Of a DNA stretch of 64,000 nt, positions 1 through 8,498 are shown in pieces. This DNA is from Ollibium composti (GTDB lineage Bacteria > Pseudomonadota > Alphaproteobacteria > Rhizobiales > Rhizobiaceae): contig NZ_SSNY01000004.1 in assembly GCF_004801285.1 (NCBI RefSeq), positions 62,001 to 126,000 of the forward strand, in the 5' to 3' direction. The notes beneath the pieces were generated by a model. It was not told the origin of the DNA, made no database searches, and saw nothing but the letters and a program-made list of their open reading frames with translations. The translations under genes and the position numbers were made by a program. Every line of letters begins with the position of its first letter. The first letter of the stretch is position 1.

Positions 1-1275
1 TCCTTCGTCGTCACCCTCCCGGAAGCCGCGATCGAGGCGGCAAAGGAATCCGACGAGCGGCGCCGGCAGGGCAAGGCGAAAGGCCCGCTCGACGGCGCGC
101 CCTTCGCCGCCAAGGATCTTTTCCACGTCGCCGGCCAGCCGACATGCGCCGGCTCCCTCGCTCTCGACGTAAAAGCGCAGACCGCAACCGCCAACGCGGT
201 GACGCGACTGGCCGACGCCGGCATGGTACTGGTCGGCAAGGTGCACACCGTCGAGTTCGCCTTCGGCAGCTGGGGCACCAACCCGGTCGCCGGCACGCCG
301 CTCAACCCGCGCGATCCGGCCGTGCCGCGGGCGCCGGGGGGCTCCTCCAGCGGCTCGGGCGTCGCGGTCGCAGCGGGGCTGGTGCCGGCGGCGCTCGGCA
401 CCGACACCGGCGGCTCGGTCCGCAACCCGGCCGGCATGTGCGGCGTCGTCGGTCTTAAAACCACGGTCGGCCGCGTCGGGCGCGGCGGCCTGCTAGCGCT
501 CGCCACCTCCTTCGACAGCGTCGGCCCGCTTGCCCGCTCGGTAGAGGACGCGGCCCTGCTGTTCGAGGCACTATCCGGCCGCGACCCGGACGACCCGGCG
601 ACCTACGGCGTTCCGCCGGTCCGGCTCGACACGCTCGAACAGGGTGTCGCCGGCTTGCGCCTGCGTGTTCCCGCGGCGAGCAACCTCGCCAGCGTCCAGC
701 CCGCCGTCATGGAGCGCTTTCGGGCAGCCCTTGCCGATCTGGAAGCACTCGGCGCCGTCATCGAGGAGCGGCCGATGCCGCAAGCGCCGGAGGCCTATAT
801 GGCGCTCACCGGCGATCTCATGGCGGCGGAAGCCTGGCACAATCTCGGGCGCTATGTCGATGTCGAGAACAGTGTCGTCGATCCGGCCATCCGCGCGCGC
901 GTGCTGAAGGGTCGCGCCATCGATGCCGCGCGTTATCAGCAACTTCTGGAGGATCGCCGCGCCGCGCAGGTCGCCTTCGCCCACTATCTCGACGGCGCCG
1001 GCGCGATGCTGACGCCGACCTCGCCGATCCTGCCGCCGCCGGTTGCCGAGATCGACGAGGCGACGACGCCGCTCGGCACCTTCACCCGCTTCGTCAACCT
1101 GATGGACGCGGCGGCCCTCAGCGTCCCGGTCGGCCTGATGGGAGATGGCCTGCCGACGGCCTTGCAGATCGTCGTGCCGCGCTTCGAGGAGGCGACGGCG
1201 CTGCGCATCGGCCGGGCACTCGAACGCAAACGCGGCGGCCTGTTCCAGCCGCCTTCCGGCTACGACGCGCCCTGA
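1..1275 (+). CDS. Amidase-signature family amidase, 5' end outside window
   Basis: The reading frame is open from the first base and ends with TGA at 1275, so 424 residues are visible and the true start lies upstream. The amidase signature is clear. A candidate catalytic Lys sits in FAAKDLF (visible residue 38), the Gly/Ser-rich GGSSSGSG starts at residue 113 (cis-Ser near 115), and the nucleophile Ser is in GTDTGGSVR (residue 139). The 24-residue spacing between the two serines is that of the Ser-cisSer-Lys triad. The enzyme should hydrolyse a carboxamide or a carbamoyl compound; the substrate cannot be read from sequence. Its last 16 bases overlap the end of phaG on the opposite strand, so the two genes are convergent. 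Confidence 0.9.
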   Translation, partial: SFVVTLPEAAIEAAKESDERRRQGKAKGPLDGAPFAAKDLFHVAGQPTCAGSLALDVKAQTATANAVTRLADAGMVLVGKVHTVEFAFGSWGTNPVAGTPLNPRDPAVPRAPGGSSSGSGVAVAAGLVPAALGTDTGGSVRNPAGMCGVVGLKTTVGRVGRGGLLALATSFDSVGPLARSVEDAALLFEALSGRDPDDPATYGVPPVRLDTLEQGVAGLRLRVPAASNLASVQPAVMERFRAALADLEALGAVIEERPMPQAPEAYMALTGDLMAAEAWHNLGRYVDVENSVVDPAIRARVLKGRAIDAARYQQLLEDRRAAQVAFAHYLDGAGAMLTPTSPILPPPVAEIDEATTPLGTFTRFVNLMDAAALSVPVGLMGDGLPTALQIVVPRFEEATALRIGRALERKRGGLFQPPSGYDAP

Positions 1276-1646
1276 GCCGTGTCGTCGTCCGCGTCGCTCG
1301 CCCCGAACTGCGGCACTTCCGGATTGCGCTCGCTGCGGTCGCGGTAGAGCGCGGAGCGCCCGAGCATCATCAACGTCACCGGCGTCGTCACCGTGACGAA
1401 GACGCCGATCAGGATCTCGTGCAGCACGAGCCGTCCCGACGCTGCGGTGAAGATGATCATCGAGGCCAGCACCATGCCGGCGGCGCCCCAGCTGGTGCCG
1501 AGTGTCGGCGCGTGGATGCGCTGGTAGAAGGTCGGCAGCCGGACCAGCCCGATGGTGCCGAGCAAAGCGAGCCCCGCCCCAAGAACCAGGAAGAACGCGG
1601 CGAGGATCGCCGCCCACAGCGGCACGTCGGCGAGATGGACGCTCAT
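1260..1646 (-). CDS. phaG: Mrp/Pha-type cation/H+ antiporter subunit G
   Basis: This 128-residue membrane protein is the last gene of the phaABCDEFG operon. After the start MSVHLADV come hydrophobic segments and the family-typical stretch LALLGTIGLVRLPTFYQRIHAPTLGTSWGAAG, given here as LLGTIGLVRLPTFYQR followed by IHAPTLGTS. Its ATG overlaps the phaF stop by four bases (1643-1646), which fixes the start despite a longer open frame. Mrp subunit G is a small membrane subunit needed for the assembled hetero-oligomeric antiporter. The C-terminus is Asp-rich. The 3' end overlaps the convergent amidase gene by 16 bases, leaving no room for an ordinary terminator between them. Confidence 0.9.
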   Translation of the reverse strand: MSVHLADVPLWAAILAAFFLVLGAGLALLGTIGLVRLPTFYQRIHAPTLGTSWGAAGMVLASMIIFTAASGRLVLHEILIGVFVTVTTPVTLMMLGRSALYRDRSERNPEVPQFGASDADDDTAQGAS

Positions 1647-1924
1647 TCGATCACCTCGCCGCGCATCAGGAACTTCGCCAGCGACACGGTGGCGACGAAG
1701 CCCAGCATGCCTATGATCAGCGCCGCCTCGAAATAGATGGTGCGCCCGGTGCGGATGCCGAAGGCGAGCAGTTGCAGCATGGCGCAGACATAGAGCGCGT
1801 CCAAGGAAAGGATGCGGTCCTGCGCGCGCGGGCCGGCGATCATGCGCCAGGTGCACAGGCACATGGCCATCGCCAGCGCGATCTGGGCGAACCATACGGC
1901 GGCGAGGATGACGGTCTCGCTCAT
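1643..1924 (-). CDS. phaF: Mrp/Pha-type cation/H+ antiporter subunit F
   Basis: A 93-residue protein with three predicted membrane segments, the usual size for MrpF/PhaF. The family core is visible in RMIAGPRAQDRILSLDALYV and in the following GRTIYFEAALIIGMLGF. I chose the ATG at 1924 because it overlaps the phaE stop by four bases and yields the family length; the frame stays open further upstream but that part is phaE read in another frame. In other Mrp systems MrpF is linked to cation and bile-salt efflux. Here the operon context makes it a structural antiporter subunit. Confidence 0.9.
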   Translation of the reverse strand: MSETVILAAVWFAQIALAMAMCLCTWRMIAGPRAQDRILSLDALYVCAMLQLLAFGIRTGRTIYFEAALIIGMLGFVATVSLAKFLMRGEVIE

Positions 1925-2403
1925 TCGAATATCTCCATCAGCAGCCGCTCGTAGCGCTCGGCGATCAGCTGGCGCCAATGCGCCTCGTCCACGAGATCGA
2001 ACACATGGACCAGCACCTCGTTGCGGGCCGCGTCATAGTCGATCCAAGCGGTCCCCGGCGTGCTGGTGACGATGATGGACAGGATCGCCAGTGCCGACGG
2101 GCTGCGGGTGGTGAGCGGCACCGTTACGAAGCCGGCGCCGCGCGTCCGCCTGATGCCGAGCAGGATTCCCGCGACCTCGAGGTTGGAAACGACGATGTCA
2201 TGGAACACGACGCCGGCGAGCGTCGGGATCGCCAGCCAGCGGCGGATAGCCGGGCTGGCTTCGCCAAGGGCGGCCAGCGCATGCGAGGCACCCGTCGCGA
2301 CGCCGACGGCGAGCACCACCTGCCCCGGCGAGACGCCGGAAAGCAGCAGCCACATGAGGGCCAGCGCCAGTGCTAGAAGCGGATAGGGCAGCAGCCACCT
2401 CAT
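1921..2403 (-). CDS. phaE: Mrp/Pha-type cation/H+ antiporter subunit E
   Basis: A 160-residue protein with an N-terminal hydrophobic hairpin (MRWLLPYPLLALALALMW) and a hydrophilic C-terminal part that includes TSTPGTAWIDYD and LVHVFDLVDE, which are typical of MrpE. The ATG at 2403 overlaps the phaD stop (ATGA at 2400-2403). MrpE is a membrane subunit with a conserved cytoplasmic domain; in several species it affects activity more than assembly. Translational coupling with phaD and phaF is likely from the overlaps. Confidence 0.9.
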   Translation of the reverse strand: MRWLLPYPLLALALALMWLLLSGVSPGQVVLAVGVATGASHALAALGEASPAIRRWLAIPTLAGVVFHDIVVSNLEVAGILLGIRRTRGAGFVTVPLTTRSPSALAILSIIVTSTPGTAWIDYDAARNEVLVHVFDLVDEAHWRQLIAERYERLLMEIFE

Positions 2404-4016
2404 GGATGCGCCTCCGCGAAAGGCGGAACCCGCTCGGCGCCCAGCACCGCGTCGAGATAGCGGACCTGATGATGCAGGTCGTCGGCCGTCGCCAGAAACA
2501 GGTTCATCGCCGGCCCGGCCGCCAGCACCAGCGCGATGAGCAGCCCGAGCAGATAGAGGATCGGCGCCGTCTCGGTGACGGTGATGCGCGGCAGGAAGGG
2601 TTCGACCGGCGCCCAAAAAACGCGGATGCCGGCACGCGACAGCGCCACCAGCGACACGACGCCGGACGCGATCAGGAGCACGGCCAGCGTGCCGCGCATG
2701 AAGTTCGAGGCCGCCGGCACCGAAGCCTCCGGTCCCAGCAGCGCCGTCAGGATGGCGAACTTGGCGAGGAAGCCCGGCAGCGGCGGCAGGCCGATCAGCA
2801 CCATGGCGAGCAGGCAGAAGCCGATGCCGAGAATCGCCACGGCGCCCGGCATGGTGCGGCCGACCTCGGCCTCTTCCTCCTCCATGTCCTCCTCGCCCTC
2901 GCCATAGGCTTCCATGGTGACGGCAAGCACGCTGGAGGCGGCGTCCTGCTCGCGCTCGATCAGCTCGACGACGAGGAAGAAGGCACCGACCGCCAGCGTC
3001 GAGCTCAGCATGTAGAACAGCGCGCCGGCCGTCACCGCGGATTGCGACATGCCGAATGCGGCAAGCAGCGTACCGGACGACATCAGCACGAAATAACCGG
3101 CCGCCCGCTTCAGCGATTGCGAGGCGAGAATGCCGATGGAGGCGAACACCAGCGTCGCCACCCCGCCGATGAAGATGACCAGCGAGCCGAAGGCGATGCC
3201 CTTGTTCGGCACCAGCAGCGCCAGCCGCAGAAGCGCGTAGACGCCGACCTTGCTCAGGATGGCGAAGACCGCCGCGACCGGCCCGGCGGCCGCCGAATAG
3301 GCCGGCACCAGCCACAGGCCGAGCGGCCACATGCCGGCCTTGATGAGGAAGGCGAGCCCCAGCATCGCCAGGCCCACATGCAACGCCGGCAGCGCGAAGC
3401 CCTGCATCGACTCGGCCCGAAGCGCGATCTCGGCCATGTTGAGGCTGCCGGCTGCGCTGAACACCATGGCGATGCCGATCAGGAAGATCAGTGAGGCGAC
3501 GAGGTTGACGACGATGTAGTTCAGCCCGCCGCGCACGCGCAGCGCCCCGCCGCCGTGCAGCGCGAGGCCGTAGGAGGCCGCCAGCATCACCTCGAAGAAG
3601 ACGAACAGGTTGAACAGGTCGCCGGTCAGGAAGGCGCCGTTGAGGCCGACCAGCAGGAACTGGAACAGCGAGTGGAAATGCGGCCCCACCTTCTCCCAGC
3701 GCTGCGTCGCAGAGATCATCGCCGGCAGCGCCAGCAACGCCGTGAGCAGCAGCATGACCGCCGCCAGGCGGTCCGCCACCAGGGAGATGGCGATGGGAGC
3801 CGGCCAGTTGCCGACCAGATAGACGAGGCTGGCGGCGTGGCCGCCGCCGTGGACGGTGTTGAGCAGTGCGGTGGCGGTGCTGATCAGCGCGAGAATGGAG
3901 ACCAGCGACAGCGCCGTCTTCAGCCTGCGTTCCCGATCCTCGAAGAACAGCATCAACGCGCCGGTGACCAGCGGGACGAGGATCGGCGCGACGACGAGAT
4001 GGGCCGGCTCGACCAT
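2400..4016 (-). CDS. phaD: Mrp/Pha-type cation/H+ antiporter subunit D (NuoN/NuoM-like)
   Basis: A 538-residue polytopic membrane protein of the complex I NuoL/M/N antiporter family. The core region includes FNLFVFFEVMLAASYGL, carrying the conserved membrane Glu, then LAFLIKAGMWPLGLWLVPAY with the conserved Lys, and GLPPLPGFLAKFAIL. Subunits A and D form the proton/cation pathway of the Mrp complex. An acidic run (EGEEDMEEEEAE) in a loop about two thirds of the way along looks like a lineage-specific insertion. The start at 4016 lies 1 bp after the phaC stop at 4018. The stop overlaps phaE. Confidence 0.93.
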   Translation of the reverse strand: MVEPAHLVVAPILVPLVTGALMLFFEDRERRLKTALSLVSILALISTATALLNTVHGGGHAASLVYLVGNWPAPIAISLVADRLAAVMLLLTALLALPAMISATQRWEKVGPHFHSLFQFLLVGLNGAFLTGDLFNLFVFFEVMLAASYGLALHGGGALRVRGGLNYIVVNLVASLIFLIGIAMVFSAAGSLNMAEIALRAESMQGFALPALHVGLAMLGLAFLIKAGMWPLGLWLVPAYSAAAGPVAAVFAILSKVGVYALLRLALLVPNKGIAFGSLVIFIGGVATLVFASIGILASQSLKRAAGYFVLMSSGTLLAAFGMSQSAVTAGALFYMLSSTLAVGAFFLVVELIEREQDAASSVLAVTMEAYGEGEEDMEEEEAEVGRTMPGAVAILGIGFCLLAMVLIGLPPLPGFLAKFAILTALLGPEASVPAASNFMRGTLAVLLIASGVVSLVALSRAGIRVFWAPVEPFLPRITVTETAPILYLLGLLIALVLAAGPAMNLFLATADDLHHQVRYLDAVLGAERVPPFAEAHP

Positions 4017-4017
4017 G

Positions 4018-4356
4018 TCAGCCCTCCCGCCCGTCGACGTGGTCGGTGCCGGTCATGCCGCGCGAGACGATCAGCACGACGAGGAACAGCGCTGTGGTGG
4101 CGAAGCTGATGACGATGGCCGTCAACACCAGCGCCTGCGGCACCGGATCGATATAGGCCGTCACGTCGACCGGGGCGGAGCCGTCGAGCACGGGCGGCGC
4201 ATTCACGCGCAGCCGCCCCATGCTGAAGATGAACAGGTTGACGGCGTAGGATAAGAGCGCCAGCCCGATGACCAGCTGGTAGGTGCGCGGGCGCAGGATG
4301 AGCCAGACGCCCGAGGCCGACAGGACACCGATGGCGGCGGCGATGACCAGTTCCAT
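4018..4356 (-). CDS. phaC: Mrp/Pha-type cation/H+ antiporter subunit C (NuoK-like)
   Basis: A 112-residue NuoK homologue with three predicted membrane helices, the standard length for MrpC. The conserved stretch YQLVIGLALLSYAVNLFIFS is present, followed by DPVPQALVLTAIVISFA, which is the family signature in the last helix. The start ATG shares one base with the phaAB stop (TGATG arrangement at 4354-4358). It works inside the Mrp membrane complex next to subunits A and D. Confidence 0.92.
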   Translation of the reverse strand: MELVIAAAIGVLSASGVWLILRPRTYQLVIGLALLSYAVNLFIFSMGRLRVNAPPVLDGSAPVDVTAYIDPVPQALVLTAIVISFATTALFLVVLIVSRGMTGTDHVDGREG

Positions 4357-7265
4357 CAGGCGCCCTCCCCTTCGGCCGGCTTTCGGGGCCGCGCACGAAT
4401 GCGCAGCGACTGGTGGGCGATCGCGATCAGCATCAGCACGGTCGCGCCGACGACGAGACTGAAGACGCCGAGATCGAACAGCATCGCAGACGCCGTCGGC
4501 ATCTTCCCGATGTAGGGGATCGGCGTGTACTGGAAATAGGACGTCAGGAAGGGATAACCGAAGGCCAGCGAGCCGAGACCGGTGGCCACCGAAGTCAGCA
4601 GGCCGACGCCGATCCAGCGCACCGGCAGGATGCGCAGCCGCTCCTCCACCCAGCGCGCACCGCCGGCCAGGTATTGCAACAGGAAGCCCGTCGCCATGGC
4701 AATGCCCGCCGCGAAGCCGCCGCCCGGCTGGTCATGCCCGCGCAGCAGCAGGTAGACGGCCAGCACCACGATCACCGGGAACATCCAGCGCATGATGATC
4801 GACGGCACCAGAAGATAGTCCTTCAGCGTCTCGCCGACCTCGCGGTCGCGGCGCACCGAATCGAATTCGTCCTGCTCGCGTTGCTGGTAGGGCGCCTCGG
4901 CATTGTCCTCGGCCGGCCTGAAACGGCGAAGCAGCGCGAACACGGTGAGCGCGACGATCGCCAGCACGACGATCTCGAACATCGTGTCGAAGCCGCGGAA
5001 ATCGACCAGGATGACGTTGACGACGTTGGTGCCGCCGGCCTCGGCGTAGGAATGCTTCAGGTAGAAATCACCGACCGAAGGCGGTCGCGGCGTCAGCATG
5101 GCGAAATAGGCGAGCGCGGCGATACCGAAGCCCGCCACCAGCGCGATGGCGAAATCGCGGTGCCGCCTCAGCCGCGTCGCCGTGTCGATGGCCTCGGCCA
5201 CCGCCTTGTCGCGCTTCGGCAGCCAGCGCAGGCCGAGCAGGATGAGCACCGTGGTGACGATCTCGACCAGCAACTGCGTGACGGCAAGGTCGGGCGCCGA
5301 CAGCCAGACGAAGGACAGGCAGGTGACCAGCCCGGTTCCGCTCATCAGGATGAGGGCCGCGAGCCGCTGGTACTTGGCCATGATCGCCGCCGAGACGGCG
5401 CAGACCCCGCCGATGGCCCACAGCGAGCCGAGCACCGGGTCCAACCCATGCACGGTCAGGCGCGGCATCAGGTTGCCCTCGCCCCACATCGCCCAGAAGC
5501 CGGCAAGGATCGCCGCCACGACGATCAGCCGCACCTGCGGCTGCAAACGCCTCGTCGCAACGACTGCTTCGACGGCGCGCGCCCAGCGCCAGCTGACCGT
5601 GACCAGGATGCGCTCGAAGATGCGCTGGCCCTTGAAACGGCGGAAGAACGGCGCCCCCTCCTCGCTGCTGGCGAGATAGCGGTGCAGCGCCGCATAGAGC
5701 GCCAGCCCGGCGACCAGCGCGATCATGCTCATGATGAGCGGCGTGGTGAAGCCGTGCCAGACGACGAGGCTGTAGGCCGGCGTGCGGTCGCCGAGGACAG
5801 CGGTCACCGCCGTGTCGAGGAAGGGACCGATGCTCACCGCCGGGATGACGCCGACGACGACGCAGGCGATGACCAGAAGCGCGACCGGCAGGCGCATAAG
5901 AAGCGGCGGTTCGTGCGGCTCCTGCGGCAGGTCGACCGGCTTGGGGCCAAAGAACACAGTGTAGATGAATCGTGCCGAATAGGTCACGGCGAAGGCGCCG
6001 GCGAGCGTCGCGATATAGGGCGCGGCGCTGTCGAGCAGCGACAGTCGGTGCTGCTCCAGCGCCTCGGCGAAGAACATTTCCTTGGACAGGAATCCGTTGA
6101 GCAGCGGCACGCCGCCCATTGCCGCACTCGCCACCATGGCGAGCGTCGCGGTGATCGGCATGAAGGAGAACAGGCCGGAAAGCTTGCGCATGTCGCGCGT
6201 TCCCGCCTCGTGGTCGATGATGCCGGCGGCCATGAACAGCGACGCCTTGAAGGTGGCATGGTTGGCCATGTGGAAGATCGCCGCCACCGCCGCCAGCGGG
6301 CTGCCGAAGGAGAGCAGGGATGTGATCAGACCGAGATGGCTGATGGTCGAATAGGCGAGCAGGCCTTTCAGGTCCTGCTGGAAGATGGCGAAATAGGCGC
6401 CGAGCAGCAGCGTCGCCAGCCCGGCGATCCCCACCAGGTTGAACCATTCGGGCGTGCCCGACAGCACCGGCCAGAAGCGCGTCAAAAGGAAGACGCCGGC
6501 CTTCACCATCGTCGCCGAATGCAGGTAGGCCGAAACCGGCGTCGGTGCCGCCATGGCGTTGGGCAGCCAGAAATGGAAGGGAAACTGCGCGCTCTTGGTC
6601 AGCGCGCCCGCCAGCACCAAGAGCAGCACCGGAACATAGAGCGGATTCGAACGGATCGCGTCGCCCGAGGCCAGCACCGCGTCGAGGTCGTAGCTGCCGA
6701 CGATGTGGCCGATGAGGATCAGGCCAACCAGCAGGCAGAGCCCGCCCGTGCCGGTGAGAGTGAGCGCCATGCGGGCGCCGTCGCGGGCGTTCTGGTTATG
6801 GTGCCAGTAGCCGATCAGCAGGAAGGAAAAGACGCTGGTCAGTTCCCAGAAGACGGCGAGCAGGATCAGGTTGCCGGCGATGACGAGGCCCTGCATGGCG
6901 CCCATGAAGGCAAGCAGGAAGGCATAGAAACGCGCCACCGGATCCTTCGGCGACATGTAGTAGCGGGCATAGACGACGACGAGTAGGCCGATGCCGGTGA
7001 TCAGCATGGAGAACATCCAGGCGAAGCCGTCCATGCGCAGCGTGAAGGAAAGGCCGAGCGCCGGGATCCATTCGATCGTCTGCTTGACGACGCCGCCACC
7101 GGTGACATGCGGATAGAAGGAGGCGGCCACGACGAAGGCGGCAAGCGCGACCAGCCCCGAAAGCCAGGCTTCGGCGTTGCGCGCCATCGGCGTCATGAGC
7201 GCGGCCAGAAGGGAGCCGAGGAAGGGCAGGACGATCAGCACCGCCAACAGGTTGCCGTCCCGCAT
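4356..7265 (-). CDS. phaAB: Fused Mrp/Pha antiporter subunit A/B
   Basis: A 969-residue fusion. Residues 1 to about 770 are MrpA: a NuoL-like core with the conserved Glu in LLAVFWELTSVFSFLLIGYW and Lys in LAGALTKSAQFPFHFWLP, then PTPVSAYLHSATMVKAGVFL, then the NuoJ-like part with SAPDLAVTQLLVE. The last 150 residues are MrpB, with LRGHDQPGGGFAAGIAMATG. Fusion of A and B marks the group 2 (Pha-type) systems found in rhizobia, where the operon supports pH homeostasis and K+/Na+ efflux. It is the first gene of the operon. Any promoter must lie in 7266-7411, where I see no clear motif. Confidence 0.93.
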   Translation of the reverse strand: MRDGNLLAVLIVLPFLGSLLAALMTPMARNAEAWLSGLVALAAFVVAASFYPHVTGGGVVKQTIEWIPALGLSFTLRMDGFAWMFSMLITGIGLLVVVYARYYMSPKDPVARFYAFLLAFMGAMQGLVIAGNLILLAVFWELTSVFSFLLIGYWHHNQNARDGARMALTLTGTGGLCLLVGLILIGHIVGSYDLDAVLASGDAIRSNPLYVPVLLLVLAGALTKSAQFPFHFWLPNAMAAPTPVSAYLHSATMVKAGVFLLTRFWPVLSGTPEWFNLVGIAGLATLLLGAYFAIFQQDLKGLLAYSTISHLGLITSLLSFGSPLAAVAAIFHMANHATFKASLFMAAGIIDHEAGTRDMRKLSGLFSFMPITATLAMVASAAMGGVPLLNGFLSKEMFFAEALEQHRLSLLDSAAPYIATLAGAFAVTYSARFIYTVFFGPKPVDLPQEPHEPPLLMRLPVALLVIACVVVGVIPAVSIGPFLDTAVTAVLGDRTPAYSLVVWHGFTTPLIMSMIALVAGLALYAALHRYLASSEEGAPFFRRFKGQRIFERILVTVSWRWARAVEAVVATRRLQPQVRLIVVAAILAGFWAMWGEGNLMPRLTVHGLDPVLGSLWAIGGVCAVSAAIMAKYQRLAALILMSGTGLVTCLSFVWLSAPDLAVTQLLVEIVTTVLILLGLRWLPKRDKAVAEAIDTATRLRRHRDFAIALVAGFGIAALAYFAMLTPRPPSVGDFYLKHSYAEAGGTNVVNVILVDFRGFDTMFEIVVLAIVALTVFALLRRFRPAEDNAEAPYQQREQDEFDSVRRDREVGETLKDYLLVPSIIMRWMFPVIVVLAVYLLLRGHDQPGGGFAAGIAMATGFLLQYLAGGARWVEERLRILPVRWIGVGLLTSVATGLGSLAFGYPFLTSYFQYTPIPYIGKMPTASAMLFDLGVFSLVVGATVLMLIAIAHQSLRIRARPRKPAEGEGA

Positions 7266-7411
7266 GCTCTATCCGCCCTCGCCTATTCGATGCGTCGTCT
7301 CGCCTCCGCAGCCGGCGCGCCCGAAGCAGGCATGCCGACAACACTCGTCCTGATTTCCTAACCGCAGCCCGCGCCCATGACAACAAGGCAAAGGTGCGAA
7401 AAGACGCCTCA

Positions 7412-7553
7412 GAGCCCGTTCGGGAATTCGCTCCGGCGAGCCATATGGCGGTGGTTTCGAGAACCGTAGCGCAGCGGACATTGGGTCCGTGAGCAACGGA
7501 AGCACAGAAAACGCCGTCAGATGGCCGCCGGAATAGAATTTCCAAACGGGCTC
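7412..7553. mobile_element. MITE-like element with inverted ends and 3-bp target duplication
   Basis: A 142-bp segment has inverted ends. The left end begins GAGCCCGTTCGGGAATTC and the complement of the right end begins GAGCCCGTTTGGAAATTC. Similarity continues for about 35 bp on each side (both ends then read roughly CCGGCG and CCAT). It is flanked by a direct repeat TCA at 7409-7411 and 7554-7556. A 3-bp TNA duplication fits some IS5-family elements. There is no transposase inside, so this looks like a non-autonomous relic. The right-hand TCA is also the complement of the permease stop codon at 7554-7556. Confidence 0.65.
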
Positions 7554-8498
7554 TCAGCGTTCTTCGCGGCGGAACGGCTTCAGCAAGGCCGACGGCGCCA
7601 CCGCGTTGCGCGACATGAAGGCCATGGCGACGATGGTGAGCACGAAGGGCAGCATCAGGAAGGCTTCATAGGGGATATGACCGAGCCCGGCTGCCTGCAA
7701 GCGAAGCTGCAAGGCGTCGACGAAGGCGAACAGCAGCGCCGCTCCCGCCGAGCGCCACGGGTCCCAGCGACCGAACACCACCAGCGCGATCGCCACCCAG
7801 CCGCGCCCGGAAACGACGCCGAAGGTGAAGGCGTTGAACTGCGCCATGACGAGGAAGGAACCGGCCAGCCCCATCAGCGCGCCGCCCAGCACGACGGCCT
7901 GGAACCGCGTCGCCATCACCGACACGCCGGCCGAATCGGCGGCACGCGGGTTCTCGCCCACCATGCGCACCGAAAGCCCCCATGGCGTGCGGTAAAGGAT
8001 GAAAGCCGCCAGCGGAATGGCGAGGATCGCCATGTAGACCAGCGTGAACTGGTTGAAGACCGCCGGCCCGAGTACCGGAATATCGGACAGGATCGGGATC
8101 GGCACCGGCTGGAAGCCCTTGATGCTGGGCGGCACCGATTGCTGGCCGAAGATCAGCCGGTAGAGGAAATAGGCGAGGCCGGAGGAAAACAGCGTCACGC
8201 CGATGCCGCACACGTGCTGCGACAGGCCGAGCACGACCGTGAACAGCGCGTGCAGCGCGCCCATCAGCGCGCCGGCCGCGACCGCCGCCAGCACGCCGAC
8301 CCACAGGCTGCCGGAGAAATAGGCACCGGTGAAGCCGGCCATGGCGGCGAGCAGCATGATGCCCTCGATGCCGAGGTTGAGCACGCCGGCGCGCTCGGAG
8401 AACATCTCGCCCAGCGTCGCGAAGGCGAGCGGCGTGGCGATGCGGATGATGGCGGCGAGAAAGCCGACCTGGAAGACCTGTTCCAGCACCGCGCTCAT
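7554..8498 (-). CDS. BMP-type ABC transporter permease, second subunit
   Basis: A 314-residue polytopic inner-membrane permease of the branched-chain/simple sugar family (YufQ-like). It contains the family segment LGEMFSERAGVLNLGIEGIM and, near the cytoplasmic coupling region, VRMVGENPRAADSAGVSV. The ATG at 8498 overlaps the stop of the preceding permease by four bases. It forms the heterodimeric channel with the 8495-9541 product, driven by the double ATPase at 9541-11058. Family members import purine nucleosides or related compounds; the actual ligand is not evident. The stop codon abuts the MITE-like element. Confidence 0.9.
   Translation of the reverse strand: MSAVLEQVFQVGFLAAIIRIATPLAFATLGEMFSERAGVLNLGIEGIMLLAAMAGFTGAYFSGSLWVGVLAAVAAGALMGALHALFTVVLGLSQHVCGIGVTLFSSGLAYFLYRLIFGQQSVPPSIKGFQPVPIPILSDIPVLGPAVFNQFTLVYMAILAIPLAAFILYRTPWGLSVRMVGENPRAADSAGVSVMATRFQAVVLGGALMGLAGSFLVMAQFNAFTFGVVSGRGWVAIALVVFGRWDPWRSAGAALLFAFVDALQLRLQAAGLGHIPYEAFLMLPFVLTIVAMAFMSRNAVAPSALLKPFRREER

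Noticed and set aside
1260..1895. A longer start for phaG, 211 codons
   Set aside because: The extra residues are phaF sequence read in another frame; the ATGA overlap at 1643-1646 gives the proper start.
2370..3494. A 374-codon plus-strand open frame opposite phaD
   Set aside because: The composition is that of an antisense shadow (Arg/Gln/His runs), and the phaD frame is unambiguous.
4413..6986. An 857-codon open frame on the plus strand opposite phaAB
   Set aside because: Its translation is rich in Arg, Gln, Asp and His with no fold or motif, as expected for the complement of a GC-rich membrane protein gene. phaAB on the other strand is a clear family member.
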